This document shows, piece after piece, positions 1-7,105 of a DNA stretch of 16,553 bases (positions within the stretch are counted from its first letter, which is position 1; every line of letters starts with the position of its first letter). The notes under the pieces were generated by a model. The model did not search any database. It saw only the letters and a program-made list of their open reading frames with translations, and was not told where the DNA came from. The stretch is from DATBVX01 sp035263105. GTDB lineage: Bacteria > Pseudomonadota > Gammaproteobacteria > Steroidobacterales > Steroidobacteraceae. The position numbers and the translations under genes were made by a program. The DNA lies in assembly GCA_035263105.1 (NCBI GenBank), contig DATFRO010000055.1, positions 1 to 16,553 on the forward strand, in the 5' to 3' direction.

Positions 1-1
1 C

Positions 2-271
2 TTGCTCCCACCGCACGTGCCGCACTCGCCGCAGCGTTTCGCGAACACTGTCGGCCTCGTGGTCGAGCGCCAGCGTCAGCCCGGCGAGCGCGACGGCTTC
101 CTCTGGTACTGCGAGAACTGCAGCCGCGAGCTCCACTCCGAGTACTTCGAGCTCACCAACATCGAGACGCAGCTCGCGCCCGCGTTCGAGCGCTTCTTCG
201 CCAGTGTCGACAAGCGCACGTGCAAGCACTGCGGCGCCGTCATGCAGCCGCCCGCGCGAGCTGGCTCATGA
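2..271 (+). CDS. haaO: 3-hydroxyanthranilate 3,4-dioxygenase, C-terminal part
   Basis: Cytosolic ring-cleavage dioxygenase of the kynurenine pathway; it converts 3-hydroxyanthranilate to 2-amino-3-carboxymuconate semialdehyde. Only the last 89 or so codons are in the window, about half of the usual 170-180 residues. The reading frame is open from the left edge, so the first codon seen is internal. The stretch PPHVPHSPQRFANTVGLVVE is typical of the end of the cupin barrel. It is followed by the family's C-terminal rubredoxin-like metal site, two CxxC pairs (WYCENC and TCKHC). The enzyme's product is the substrate of the next gene, which fixes the identity well. The stop overlaps nothing; 165 bp holding a large palindrome separate it from the decarboxylase gene. 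Confidence 0.93.
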   Translation: MLPPHVPHSPQRFANTVGLVVERQRQPGERDGFLWYCENCSRELHSEYFELTNIETQLAPAFERFFASVDKRTCKHCGAVMQPPARAGS

Positions 272-284
272 ATCACGTCCAAGA

Positions 285-397
285 GGCGCTTCGATCGGGT
301 GAGTCCTTTCGAGAACGCCGTAAATACATCCCTGTAGGCTCCGTGAAAAACGTCCTGTTTTTCACGGTCTCGAAAGGACTCACCCGACCGAAGCGCC
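285..397. repeat. 113-bp nested palindromic element
   Basis: The outer arms, 285-317 and 365-397, are 33 nt each and match as inverted repeats at 31 of 33 positions (the exceptions are at 294 and 315 and their partners). Inside are two smaller hairpins. One is at 317-339 (GCC..TACA-tccc-TGTA..GGC). The other is at 341-367, with perfect 11-bp arms (CCGTGAAAAAC) and a 5-nt loop. The whole could fold into a three-armed, cloverleaf-like structure. It has no coding capacity and no U-tract typical of an intrinsic terminator. It looks like a REP/MITE-like dispersed repeat; the inner TACATCCCTGTAGGCT is a motif I recall from intergenic repeats of gammaproteobacteria, which is memory and not checked. 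No second copy is present here. Confidence 0.85.
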
Positions 398-436
398 AGA
401 CAAGAACGTCGTGCATGACGTAGCGCGCGGGCACCC

Positions 437-1447
437 ATGCTCAAGATCGATATGCATACCCATGTCGTGCCAGAGAACTGGCCGAACCTGCAGGAGCGCT
501 ACGGCTACGGCGGCTGGGTGCAGATCGAGCACACGGGCCCGGGCTGCGCGCGGATGGTGCAGGAAGGGAAGCTGTTCCGGCACATCGAGGCGAACAGCTG
601 GGATGCCGACAAGCGCTTCGAAGACTGCGCGCGCACCGGCGTCAACGTGCAGGTGCTCTCGACGGTGCCGGTGATGTTCAACTACTGGGCGCGCGGCCCG
701 GACACGCTCGACCTCAGCCGCTACCTCAACGATCACATCGCGGGGCTCGTCGACCGTTACCCGACGCGCTTCACCGGGCTCGGCACGGTGCCGATGCAGG
801 AGCCGGATCTCGCGATCCAGGAGCTCGAGCGCTGCGTGAAGGAGCTGAAGCTCCCCGGCATCGAGATCGGCTCGCACGTCAACGGGCGCAACCTCGACGA
901 TCCGCGCGTGGTCGAGGTCTTCGCTGCCGCGCAGGATCTGGAGGCCGCGATTTTCGTTCACCCGTGGGACATGCTCGGGCGTGAGCGCATGTCGCGCTAC
1001 TGGCTGCCGTGGCTCGTCGGCATGCCGGCGGAAACCTCGCTCTCCATCTGCTGCATGATCTTCGGCGGCGTGTTCGCGAAGTTGCCGAAACTGCGCGTCG
1101 CGTTCGCGCACGGCGGCGGCGCTTTCCCGGCGACGCTCGGGCGCATCGAGCACGGCTTTCACGCGCGCCCCGACCTGGTCGCGGTCAACAACCAGGCCAA
1201 TCCGCGCGAATACCTCGGGCGCTTCTATGTCGATTCGCTGGTGCACGATCCCGACCTGCTGCGCTACATGCTGAAGTTGATGGGTCCGCACACCATTGCG
1301 CTCGGGAGCGATTACCCGTTCCCGCTCGGTGAGGATCATCCCGGGCGCATGATCGAATCGATGCAGCTCGAGCCTGAGACCGTGGCGCGCCTGCTGCATG
1401 GAACGGCACTCGAGTGGCTCAACCTCGAGCGCGAGAAATTCGCATGA
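437..1447 (+). CDS. nbaD: 2-amino-3-carboxymuconate-6-semialdehyde decarboxylase (ACMSD)
   Basis: Zinc-dependent, non-oxidative decarboxylase of the amidohydrolase superfamily. It converts the HaaO product to 2-aminomuconate semialdehyde and so diverts it from quinolinate/NAD synthesis into catabolism. The 336 residues match the family's usual length. Expected metal ligands are His7 and His9 (DMHTHVVP), His175 (VHPWDM) and Asp292 (GSDYPFPLGE). His225 in AHGGG is the probable catalytic histidine, and Arg48 (KLFRH) matches the substrate arginine of the Pseudomonas enzyme. ATG 437 places the HTH motif at the normal distance from the N-terminus; the ribosome site is weak (GCGGG). Its stop overlaps the kynU start as ATGA, which implies translational coupling. 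The symbol follows the 2-nitrobenzoate-degrading Pseudomonas nomenclature. Confidence 0.95.
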   Translation: MLKIDMHTHVVPENWPNLQERYGYGGWVQIEHTGPGCARMVQEGKLFRHIEANSWDADKRFEDCARTGVNVQVLSTVPVMFNYWARGPDTLDLSRYLNDHIAGLVDRYPTRFTGLGTVPMQEPDLAIQELERCVKELKLPGIEIGSHVNGRNLDDPRVVEVFAAAQDLEAAIFVHPWDMLGRERMSRYWLPWLVGMPAETSLSICCMIFGGVFAKLPKLRVAFAHGGGAFPATLGRIEHGFHARPDLVAVNNQANPREYLGRFYVDSLVHDPDLLRYMLKLMGPHTIALGSDYPFPLGEDHPGRMIESMQLEPETVARLLHGTALEWLNLEREKFA

Positions 1448-2733
1448 CGGCGCCGAGCGGATTCCAGGCGACCCGTGCTCACGCCGAAGCGCGCGACGGC
1501 GCGGACCGCCTCGCGGGCTTTCGCGAGCGTTTCTTCCTGCCACCCGGCCGAACTCGCGCGACCGCAATCTACTTCTGCGGCAACTCGCTCGGCCTGCAGC
1601 CGAAGGGCGTGCGCGAGCTGATCGACGAAGAGCTCGAAGACTGGGCGCGCCATGCGGTGCTCGGTCACCTCGAGGCGCGTCGTCCGTGGCTCCCTTATCA
1701 CGAGCAACTCACCAACGACACGGCACTTCTTGCCGGTGCCGAGGCCGCCGAAGTCGTCAACATGAATACGCTCACGGTGAACCTGCACCTGATGATGGTG
1801 AGCTTCTACCGGCCGACGCGTGAGCGGTACTGCATCGTCATCGAGAAGGGTGCGTTCCCCTCGGATCGCTACGCCGTGGTCTCACACCTGGGTCATCACG
1901 GCTACTCCGCGGCGCAGGCCCTCATCGAGGTCGCACCGCGCGCGGGCGAACACTGCGTGCGCCACGAGGACATCGAAGCGCTGCTCGCGCGTGACGGCCC
2001 ACGCATTGCGCTCGTGTTGCTGCCCGGCGTGCAATATCGCACCGGCCAGAGCTTCGACATCGCGCGCATCACACGTGCCGCGCAAGGCGCGGGTGCCAGG
2101 GTCGGCTTCGACCTCGCGCACGCCGTGGGCAACGTGGAGTTGCGCATGCACGAGTGGGGAGCGGATTTCGCCTGCTGGTGCACGTACAAGTACCTGAACG
2201 CGGGCCCCGGCTCGATCGGCGGCTGTTTCGTGCACAGCCGCCATGCGCAATCACGCGAGCTGCCCCGCTTCGCAGGCTGGTGGGGACACCACAAGGGCCG
2301 GCGCTTCCTGATGGAGCCCGACTACGAGTTGCTGAGCGGTGCCGAGGGCTGGCAGATCAGCAATCCGCCGATCCTGTCGATGACGCCGCTGGTGGTGTCG
2401 CTCGCGATGTTCCGCGAAGCGGGCCTGGCTCCGCTGCTGGAGAAGTCGCGGGCCCTGACCGGGTTTCTCGAGTTCCTGGTGCGCTCGCGCCTCGCTGAAC
2501 AGGTCGAGAGCGTGACACCGTCCGCGCCGACGGAGCGCGGCAGCCAGTTGTCGCTGCGGCTGCGCTCCGGCGCGCAGTCGGGCAAGCACGTGTTCGCGGC
2601 CCTCGAGCAACGCGATGTGGTCGTCGACTGGCGCGAGCCGGACATCATTCGCGTCGCGCCGGTGCCGCTCTACAACACCTTCGTCGAAGTGTGGGAGTTC
2701 GTCGAAGCGCTCGCCGCCAGCCTCGAGGGGTAG
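1444..2733 (+). CDS. kynU: Kynureninase
   Basis: PLP-dependent hydrolase that splits kynurenine or 3-hydroxykynurenine into (3-hydroxy)anthranilate and alanine in the cytosol. The 429 residues agree with family length. Early motif: YFCGNSLGL. Asp223 and His226 in FDLAHAVGN should contact the PLP ring, and Lys249 in CTYKYLNAGPG is the Schiff-base lysine. A GTG at 1414 would add ten residues, but ATG 1444 is preferred because it overlaps the preceding stop by 4 nt and begins at the usual family N-terminus. The gene lies between ACMSD and kmo. Together with kmo it supplies 3-hydroxyanthranilate for the dioxygenase. Confidence 0.96.
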   Translation: MTAPSGFQATRAHAEARDGADRLAGFRERFFLPPGRTRATAIYFCGNSLGLQPKGVRELIDEELEDWARHAVLGHLEARRPWLPYHEQLTNDTALLAGAEAAEVVNMNTLTVNLHLMMVSFYRPTRERYCIVIEKGAFPSDRYAVVSHLGHHGYSAAQALIEVAPRAGEHCVRHEDIEALLARDGPRIALVLLPGVQYRTGQSFDIARITRAAQGAGARVGFDLAHAVGNVELRMHEWGADFACWCTYKYLNAGPGSIGGCFVHSRHAQSRELPRFAGWWGHHKGRRFLMEPDYELLSGAEGWQISNPPILSMTPLVVSLAMFREAGLAPLLEKSRALTGFLEFLVRSRLAEQVESVTPSAPTERGSQLSLRLRSGAQSGKHVFAALEQRDVVVDWREPDIIRVAPVPLYNTFVEVWEFVEALAASLEG

Positions 2734-2738
2734 GAGCA

Positions 2739-4121
2739 GTGCAGAGCTCGCCCACCGTGACTATTGTCGGGGCCGGTCCCGCGGGCTCACTCCTCGGGAT
2801 CCTGCTCGCGCGCCGTGGCTTTCCGATTGCGGTTTACGAACGCCGCGCCGACATGCGGCGCGAGACCATGAGCGCCGGACGTTCGATCAACCTCGCGCTC
2901 GCGGACCGCGGCATTCACGCACTCGCGCACGCCGGCGTGCTCGATGCCGTGCGGCCGCTGATGATCCCGATGCGCGGCCGCATGATCCACGACGAAGCGG
3001 GCCGCACCTCGCTGCAACGTTACGGCCAGGACGACAGCGAGGTGATCTATTCGGTGTCGCGCGCGGAGCTCAACAAGCTCCTGCTGAGCGAGCTGGAGCG
3101 CACCGCCGGTGTCGAGGTGCAGTTTCAGCACAACTGCCGTGGCGTTGACTTCCAGGCCAATCGACTGCGCTTCGTGGACGAACGCACCGAGCAACCGAAG
3201 GACGTACCCGTGGGGCCGATGATCGGCGCGGATGGCGCGAGCTCGGCAATTCGTGCCGCGATGCTCGCCGACGGCCGCACGCGCGCCAGCGAGGAACTCC
3301 TCTCGCATCGCTACAAGGAGTTGACGATCCCCGCGGGCCCAGGTGGCCAGCACCGCATGGAGACCCACGCGCTGCACATCTGGCCGCGCGGCGGCTATAT
3401 GCTGATCGCGCTGCCCAACGTCGATGGCAGCTTCACGGTCACCTTGTTCCTGCCCGCGGACGGCCCGGAGAGTTTCGCGAATCTCGCTACGCGCGATGCG
3501 GTGCGCCAGTTCTTCGCGCGTCGCTTCGCCGATGCCCAGGCGCTGATCCCGGATCTCGCGGAGGAGTTCTTCGAGCACCCCACCGGCACCATGGTCACGG
3601 TGCGCGCCGCGCCGTGGAAATACGCCGACAAGGCGCTGCTGATCGGCGATGCCGCTCACGCCATCGTTCCGTTCCACGGGCAGGGCATGAATTGCGCCTT
3701 CGAGGACTGCGTCGCGCTCGACCAATCGCTCGATCGCTACGAGGACTGGGGCCGCGTGTTCGCGCGCGTCGATCACGTGCGCAAGCCGAACGCGGACGCG
3801 ATCGCGCAGATGGCGCTGGAGAACTACATCGAGATGCGCGATTCGGTGCGCAACGCCCGCTTCGTGCTGCAGAAGGAGCTGTCGCTGCAGCTCGAGCAGC
3901 GCTTCCCCGGCCAGTTCATTCCGCGCTATTCGATGGTGATGTTTCACCACGAGATTCCATACACGCAGGCCCTGGAGCGCGGCGGCATCCAGCAGGAGAT
4001 CCTCGATGAGCTCACGACCCGGGCCGGGGCGCTCGAGCAGGTGGATTGGCAGCTCGCCGCAAAGCTGGTGAAGGACCGGTTGCCGGGCCTGCAGGCGGGC
4101 TCCCGGCCCAGGTTGACATAG
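2739..4121 (+). CDS. kmo: Kynurenine 3-monooxygenase
   Basis: FAD- and NADPH-dependent aromatic hydroxylase that makes 3-hydroxykynurenine from kynurenine. About 460 residues, normal for the family. The N-terminal Rossmann motif GAGPAG is at residues 11-16. The second FAD motif, GDAAHAIVPFHGQGMN, starts at residue 303. The segment RSINLALADRG is also characteristic. GTG 2739 is chosen because it lies 5 nt after the kynU stop, has purine-rich sequence before it (GAGGGG at 2725-2730), and puts the dinucleotide-binding fold at the correct distance from the N-terminus. An in-frame GTG at 2691 lies inside kynU. The C-terminus has no strong hydrophobic segment of the kind that anchors the mitochondrial enzyme. 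Confidence 0.96.
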   Translation: MQSSPTVTIVGAGPAGSLLGILLARRGFPIAVYERRADMRRETMSAGRSINLALADRGIHALAHAGVLDAVRPLMIPMRGRMIHDEAGRTSLQRYGQDDSEVIYSVSRAELNKLLLSELERTAGVEVQFQHNCRGVDFQANRLRFVDERTEQPKDVPVGPMIGADGASSAIRAAMLADGRTRASEELLSHRYKELTIPAGPGGQHRMETHALHIWPRGGYMLIALPNVDGSFTVTLFLPADGPESFANLATRDAVRQFFARRFADAQALIPDLAEEFFEHPTGTMVTVRAAPWKYADKALLIGDAAHAIVPFHGQGMNCAFEDCVALDQSLDRYEDWGRVFARVDHVRKPNADAIAQMALENYIEMRDSVRNARFVLQKELSLQLEQRFPGQFIPRYSMVMFHHEIPYTQALERGGIQQEILDELTTRAGALEQVDWQLAAKLVKDRLPGLQAGSRPRLT

Positions 4122-4144
4122 CGTTAACAAGCGCTTCGACGCGA

Positions 4145-4174
4145 TTGGGATTGATCGCAGAGCCGCCGTAGAAT
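4145..4174 (+). promoter_or_regulatory. Possible promoter for the CYTH-CHAD gene
   Basis: TTGGGA (4145-4150) is followed after 18 bp by TAGAAT (4169-4174), a 5/6 match to the -10 consensus. The ATG at 4183 is only 8 nt further on, and no Shine-Dalgarno sequence precedes it, so the transcript could be leaderless or nearly so. The TTGACA at 4113-4118, at the very end of kmo, has no matching -10 at a proper distance. Confidence 0.3.
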
Positions 4175-4182
4175 TGCGCGCT

Positions 4183-5871
4183 ATGGCGGGGGAACCAGAA
4201 CCGGTGGCGGCCGGCACAGCCGAGGCGCCGCCGCATCACGAAATCGAATGGCAGCTCGCCGCCCGCGACCTGGGCCCGGTGCGGCAGTGGCTGAGCGACC
4301 ACAACGGCATCGAAGGCTTCACCATCGAGCCGCGACCCAGCCGCACCATCTACGACACCTATCTCGACACCGACGACTGGCGCATCCTGCGCGCCGGCTT
4401 CGCGCTGCGCCTGCGGGATCTCCCAGGGCGCGCGGAGGCGACCCTCAAGGACCTCACGCCCGGAGCGGATGGCCTGCGCGTGCGGCGCGAGATCAACGAG
4501 CCGCTGCCATCAGCTGAACAAGTTGCTTTCGAGAAGAGCAGCGGGCCGGTGAGTGCCCGTGTGCAGGCCGTCGCCGGCAGCCGGCCGCTACGCACCTTGT
4601 TTCGCGTGCGCACGCAACGCCAGCCCTACGCGGTCCTCAAGGATGAAGGCGAGCAGGCGGCCGAGATCGCGCTCGATGAAACGATCGTCGCGAGCGCCGA
4701 CGGCGGCTCGAAGGCGCGTTTCAAGCGCGTTGACGTCGAGGCGCTGACCGAATCGCCGCAATTGCTCGAGGGGCTCGTCGATCAGCTGCGCGTCGAATGC
4801 GCGCTGGAGCCCGCGGCGGACAGCAAGTACGAGATGGGCCTCAAGTCCACCGGGCTCACCGCGCCGAGCGCGAGTGATCTCGGCTCGACGCTCATCGATC
4901 CGACGCTCAGCATCGGCGAAGTGGCACGCGCCAACCTGCGGCGGCACCTCTGGACCTGGCTCAACTGTGAACCCGCAGCGCGCCTCGGTGAGCACGAGGA
5001 GCGCCTGCACGAGCTGCGCGTGGCGGCGCGGCGGCTCGAAACCAGCATGGCGCTGTTCGAGGATCACCTGCCGAAGTCGATCAGCCGCCAGCGACCCGCG
5101 TGGAAAGCGCTGGTGCGCACGCTCGGCACGGTGCGTGATCTCGACGTGCAGCTCGCGGAGCTCGCCCGCTTCGCGAGCGAGCTGAACGAGATCGATCGCC
5201 AGCGGCTCGAGCCGCTGCGCGGCCGGCTGGAGGCGGAACGTCAGCACGCGCGCACACGCATGCTGGCAGCGCTGGACCGGGACACCACGCGGCGGCTGGT
5301 CGAGCGCCTGCGCGTCGCGTTGTTCAAGGCGAACCGCCTGCCGGTGAAGAGCAACAACCCGGTCGCCGCACTGGTTGCGCCGAAGTTGATTCGCCGCACG
5401 TTCAAGAAGCTTCGGCGCGCGGCGCAAGCGGCGGACCGGCACATGACCGCGGAGGCGTATCACGACGTGCGACGGCGCACCAAGCGCCTGCGCTACGCAA
5501 TCGAATCCTTCGACGGCTTTTACGGTGAAGGGGCGGGAGAAGCGCTCAGCGCCGTGCGCCGCCTGCAGAACAGCCTGGGCTCGCACCAGGATGCCAATGT
5601 CGCTGCCAACCGCTTCCGTGCCATGGCGGGCACGCGGGCGTGCAAGATGCCGGCGGAGACCGTGTTCCTGATGGGCGTCTTCACGGAACGCCAGCGACTC
5701 AGCGCCGGCGACATGCGCCAGCGATTCACCAAGTCGTATCGGCGCGTGCGCGGCCGTCGCTGGAAGGCGCTGCGCCGCGCGATGGCAGAGCTGGCCGCCG
5801 CGCATGGCGGCGCGACGGAGACCGCGCCGCAGCCTTCGGCCGAGCCGTCGGACGCCCCAAGCTCCGCTTGA
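4183..5871 (+). CDS. CYTH and CHAD domain protein
   Basis: 562-residue fusion of an N-terminal CYTH (triphosphate tunnel) domain, about residues 18-220, and a C-terminal helical CHAD domain, about 238-510. In this family CYTH domains bind or hydrolyse triphosphates. CHAD domains bind polyphosphate through basic residues and conserved histidines, seen here as His276 (LHELRVAARR) and His427 (YHDVRRRTKRLRY). CYTH signs include YDTYLDTDDWRILRAGFALR. The usual ExExK motif reads E20-I-E-W-Q24, so its lysine is replaced by glutamine. The low-complexity Ala/Pro/Ser tail (541-562) is probably disordered. ATG 4183 was chosen over TTG 4174. Probable role: a cytosolic polyphosphate-associated protein, substrate unknown. 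It is separated from kmo by 61 nt and is probably transcribed on its own. Confidence 0.9.
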   Translation: MAGEPEPVAAGTAEAPPHHEIEWQLAARDLGPVRQWLSDHNGIEGFTIEPRPSRTIYDTYLDTDDWRILRAGFALRLRDLPGRAEATLKDLTPGADGLRVRREINEPLPSAEQVAFEKSSGPVSARVQAVAGSRPLRTLFRVRTQRQPYAVLKDEGEQAAEIALDETIVASADGGSKARFKRVDVEALTESPQLLEGLVDQLRVECALEPAADSKYEMGLKSTGLTAPSASDLGSTLIDPTLSIGEVARANLRRHLWTWLNCEPAARLGEHEERLHELRVAARRLETSMALFEDHLPKSISRQRPAWKALVRTLGTVRDLDVQLAELARFASELNEIDRQRLEPLRGRLEAERQHARTRMLAALDRDTTRRLVERLRVALFKANRLPVKSNNPVAALVAPKLIRRTFKKLRRAAQAADRHMTAEAYHDVRRRTKRLRYAIESFDGFYGEGAGEALSAVRRLQNSLGSHQDANVAANRFRAMAGTRACKMPAETVFLMGVFTERQRLSAGDMRQRFTKSYRRVRGRRWKALRRAMAELAAAHGGATETAPQPSAEPSDAPSSA

Positions 5872-5903
5872 GCGTGACGCTGCGCTGATTCCTCGCGCGG
5901 TGA

Positions 5904-5919
5904 GGCTGCGACGGCAGCC
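5904..5919. terminator. Weak bidirectional hairpin between convergent genes
   Basis: GGCTGC-gacg-GCAGCC forms a 6-bp stem in the 51-bp space between the CYTH-CHAD stop and the methyltransferase stop. Placement suits a shared terminator, but neither strand has a clear T-run after it. Confidence 0.3.
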
Positions 5920-5922
5920 GCT

Positions 5923-6375
5923 TCAGAGCCAGCGCCGCACGCGACGCTTGTAGGCGAGGTACTGCTCGCCGAAGATATCCTCGAGAAAGCGTTCCTCGCC
6001 CACGATGAAGTGGCTCTGGATCAGCCACACGAAGAGTGGCACCGGGAGCAACGCTCCCAGCGTGCCGAAGAGCACGCCGGCGCCGAGCAGACAGATCGTC
6101 AGGCCCAGGTACATGGGATTGCGAGTAAAGCGGTAAAGACCGCCATCGACGAGCGCCGTGGACTGCTCGAAGGGCACGACCGGGGTCCCGGCCTTGCGAA
6201 AGGAGCGCGCGCCGACCGCGCTCATGAGGATGCCGACGACGATCAGCACCGCCCCGACATATGACCATGGAGGTGAAACCAGGCGCACGATCGGCATGAG
6301 GTAATGCAGCGCGCTCGCGAGAACGAGGCTGAGCAGCAGCCACACCGGCGGCAGGATCTTGCGTTTCTGTTCCAT
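5923..6375 (-). CDS. Isoprenylcysteine/phospholipid methyltransferase-family membrane protein
   Basis: 150-residue integral membrane protein of the ICMT/PEMT-like methyltransferase family. Hydrophobic segments lie at about residues 9-29, 36-55 and 90-118, the last probably a helical hairpin. The family signature is present: RFTRNPMYLG at 82-91 (SAM-binding region), then GEERFLEDIFG and a basic C-terminus (YKRRVRRWL). In bacteria the substrate of such small homologues is usually unknown; S-adenosylmethionine-dependent methylation of a lipid or small thiol is the expected chemistry. The start at 6375 is preceded by GAGGGCG at suitable spacing. The gene follows folA on the same strand after 59 bp. 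A TACAAT (plus-strand 6413-6418) upstream may be its own -10, though no good -35 matches it. Confidence 0.87.
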   Translation of the reverse strand: MEQKRKILPPVWLLLSLVLASALHYLMPIVRLVSPPWSYVGAVLIVVGILMSAVGARSFRKAGTPVVPFEQSTALVDGGLYRFTRNPMYLGLTICLLGAGVLFGTLGALLPVPLFVWLIQSHFIVGEERFLEDIFGEQYLAYKRRVRRWL

Positions 6376-6434
6376 GGACGGCCCGCCCTCATGACGAATG
6401 AAACGGACGGATATTGTATGTGTGGAGGTTCCCG

Positions 6435-6968
6435 TCAGGGCGCGGACCGCTCGAGGGTGAAGAATGTCATCGAGTACTTGTTCTTTTCATCCACCGGATG
6501 CGTCGTTCGCTCGAGGCAGCGCCACTCGCTCCAGTCGATGTTGGGAAAACGTGTATCGCCCGCGATCGGCGCGTGCACGCGCGTGAGGTAGATGCGCTCG
6601 GCGCGCGGCAGGCAGAGACGAAAGATCTCCGCGCCGCCGATCACCATCAACTCGTCCGCATCGCGTGTCGCTGCGAGCGCGGCCTCGACCGTCGGCACGG
6701 TTTCGACGCCGGGTGCGTCGAGCGGCGCGCCGCGGGTCATCACCAGGCTGCGCCGCCCGGGCAGCGCCTTGCCGATCGAGTCGAAGGTCTTGCGCCCCAT
6801 GAGCATCGGCTTCCCCATGGTGAGGTTCTTGAAATGCTTCAAATCCGCGGGCAAATGCCAGGGCAGCTGATTTGAGTGCCCGATCACACCGTTCTCAGCC
6901 ATGGCGACGACGAGTGCCATAACGGGCTTCGCCGGGGGGCGATTTGTGCGCTCGATCACGGTTGACAT
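6435..6968 (-). CDS. folA: Dihydrofolate reductase
   Basis: Cytosolic NADPH-dependent enzyme that regenerates tetrahydrofolate; the target of trimethoprim. 177 residues, slightly longer than the usual 160 or so because of a 16-residue N-terminal extension before the normal start region (MALVVAMAENGVIG). Key positions: Trp37 in QLPWHLP, catalytic Asp42 in ADLKHFK, MGRKTFDSIG at 57-66, and the cofactor motif VIGGAEIF. ATG 6968 is preferred because CAGGG precedes it at about the right distance. Met17 (start codon at 6920) lies closer to the family N-terminus but has no visible ribosome site. No thyA is adjacent within the window. It is divergent from the DUF11 gene across 137 bp. Confidence 0.96.
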   Translation of the reverse strand: MSTVIERTNRPPAKPVMALVVAMAENGVIGHSNQLPWHLPADLKHFKNLTMGKPMLMGRKTFDSIGKALPGRRSLVMTRGAPLDAPGVETVPTVEAALAATRDADELMVIGGAEIFRLCLPRAERIYLTRVHAPIAGDTRFPNIDWSEWRCLERTTHPVDEKNKYSMTFFTLERSAP

Positions 6969-7009
6969 AAAGGCCCTGTGAGCCGGTCCACGCGCTTCTA
7001 ACTCAAAGA

Positions 7010-7017
7010 CTTATACA
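7010..7017. promoter_or_regulatory. Possible -10 element(s) in the folA/DUF11 divergent spacer
   Basis: The spacer 6969-7105 contains one AT-rich patch, CTTATACA. It reads TATACA on the plus strand and TATAAG on the minus strand, so it could act as -10 in either direction. I see no convincing -35 hexamer for either, so this is only a candidate position. Confidence 0.22.
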
Positions 7018-7105
7018 GTGAGCGCGCCATTCGTGCAGGCGTTCCCGCAGGGGCGCCGGGGCGTGCGTGGCGATCACGAGCGGAAGGTTAATCCCGAGTG
7101 TTGCA

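Noticed and set aside
76..444. 122-codon minus-strand open frame across haaO and the palindrome
   Set aside because: Its distinctive middle part is just the translated palindromic repeat; the rest is antisense to haaO.
380..1567. 395-codon minus-strand open frame opposite ACMSD
   Set aside because: Low-complexity Arg/Ala/Glu/His composition typical of antisense frames in high-G+C DNA.
4113..4118. Consensus -35 TTGACA at the end of kmo
   Set aside because: No -10-like hexamer 16-18 bp downstream; the bases form the last kmo codons.
2787..4217. 476-codon open frame on the minus strand opposite kmo
   Set aside because: Antisense shadow of a G+C-rich gene; Arg/Ala/His-rich with no family motif, while the plus strand encodes a clear monooxygenase.
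4588..5805. 405-codon open frame on the minus strand opposite the CYTH-CHAD gene
   Set aside because: Same shadow effect; no ribosome site or recognisable domain.
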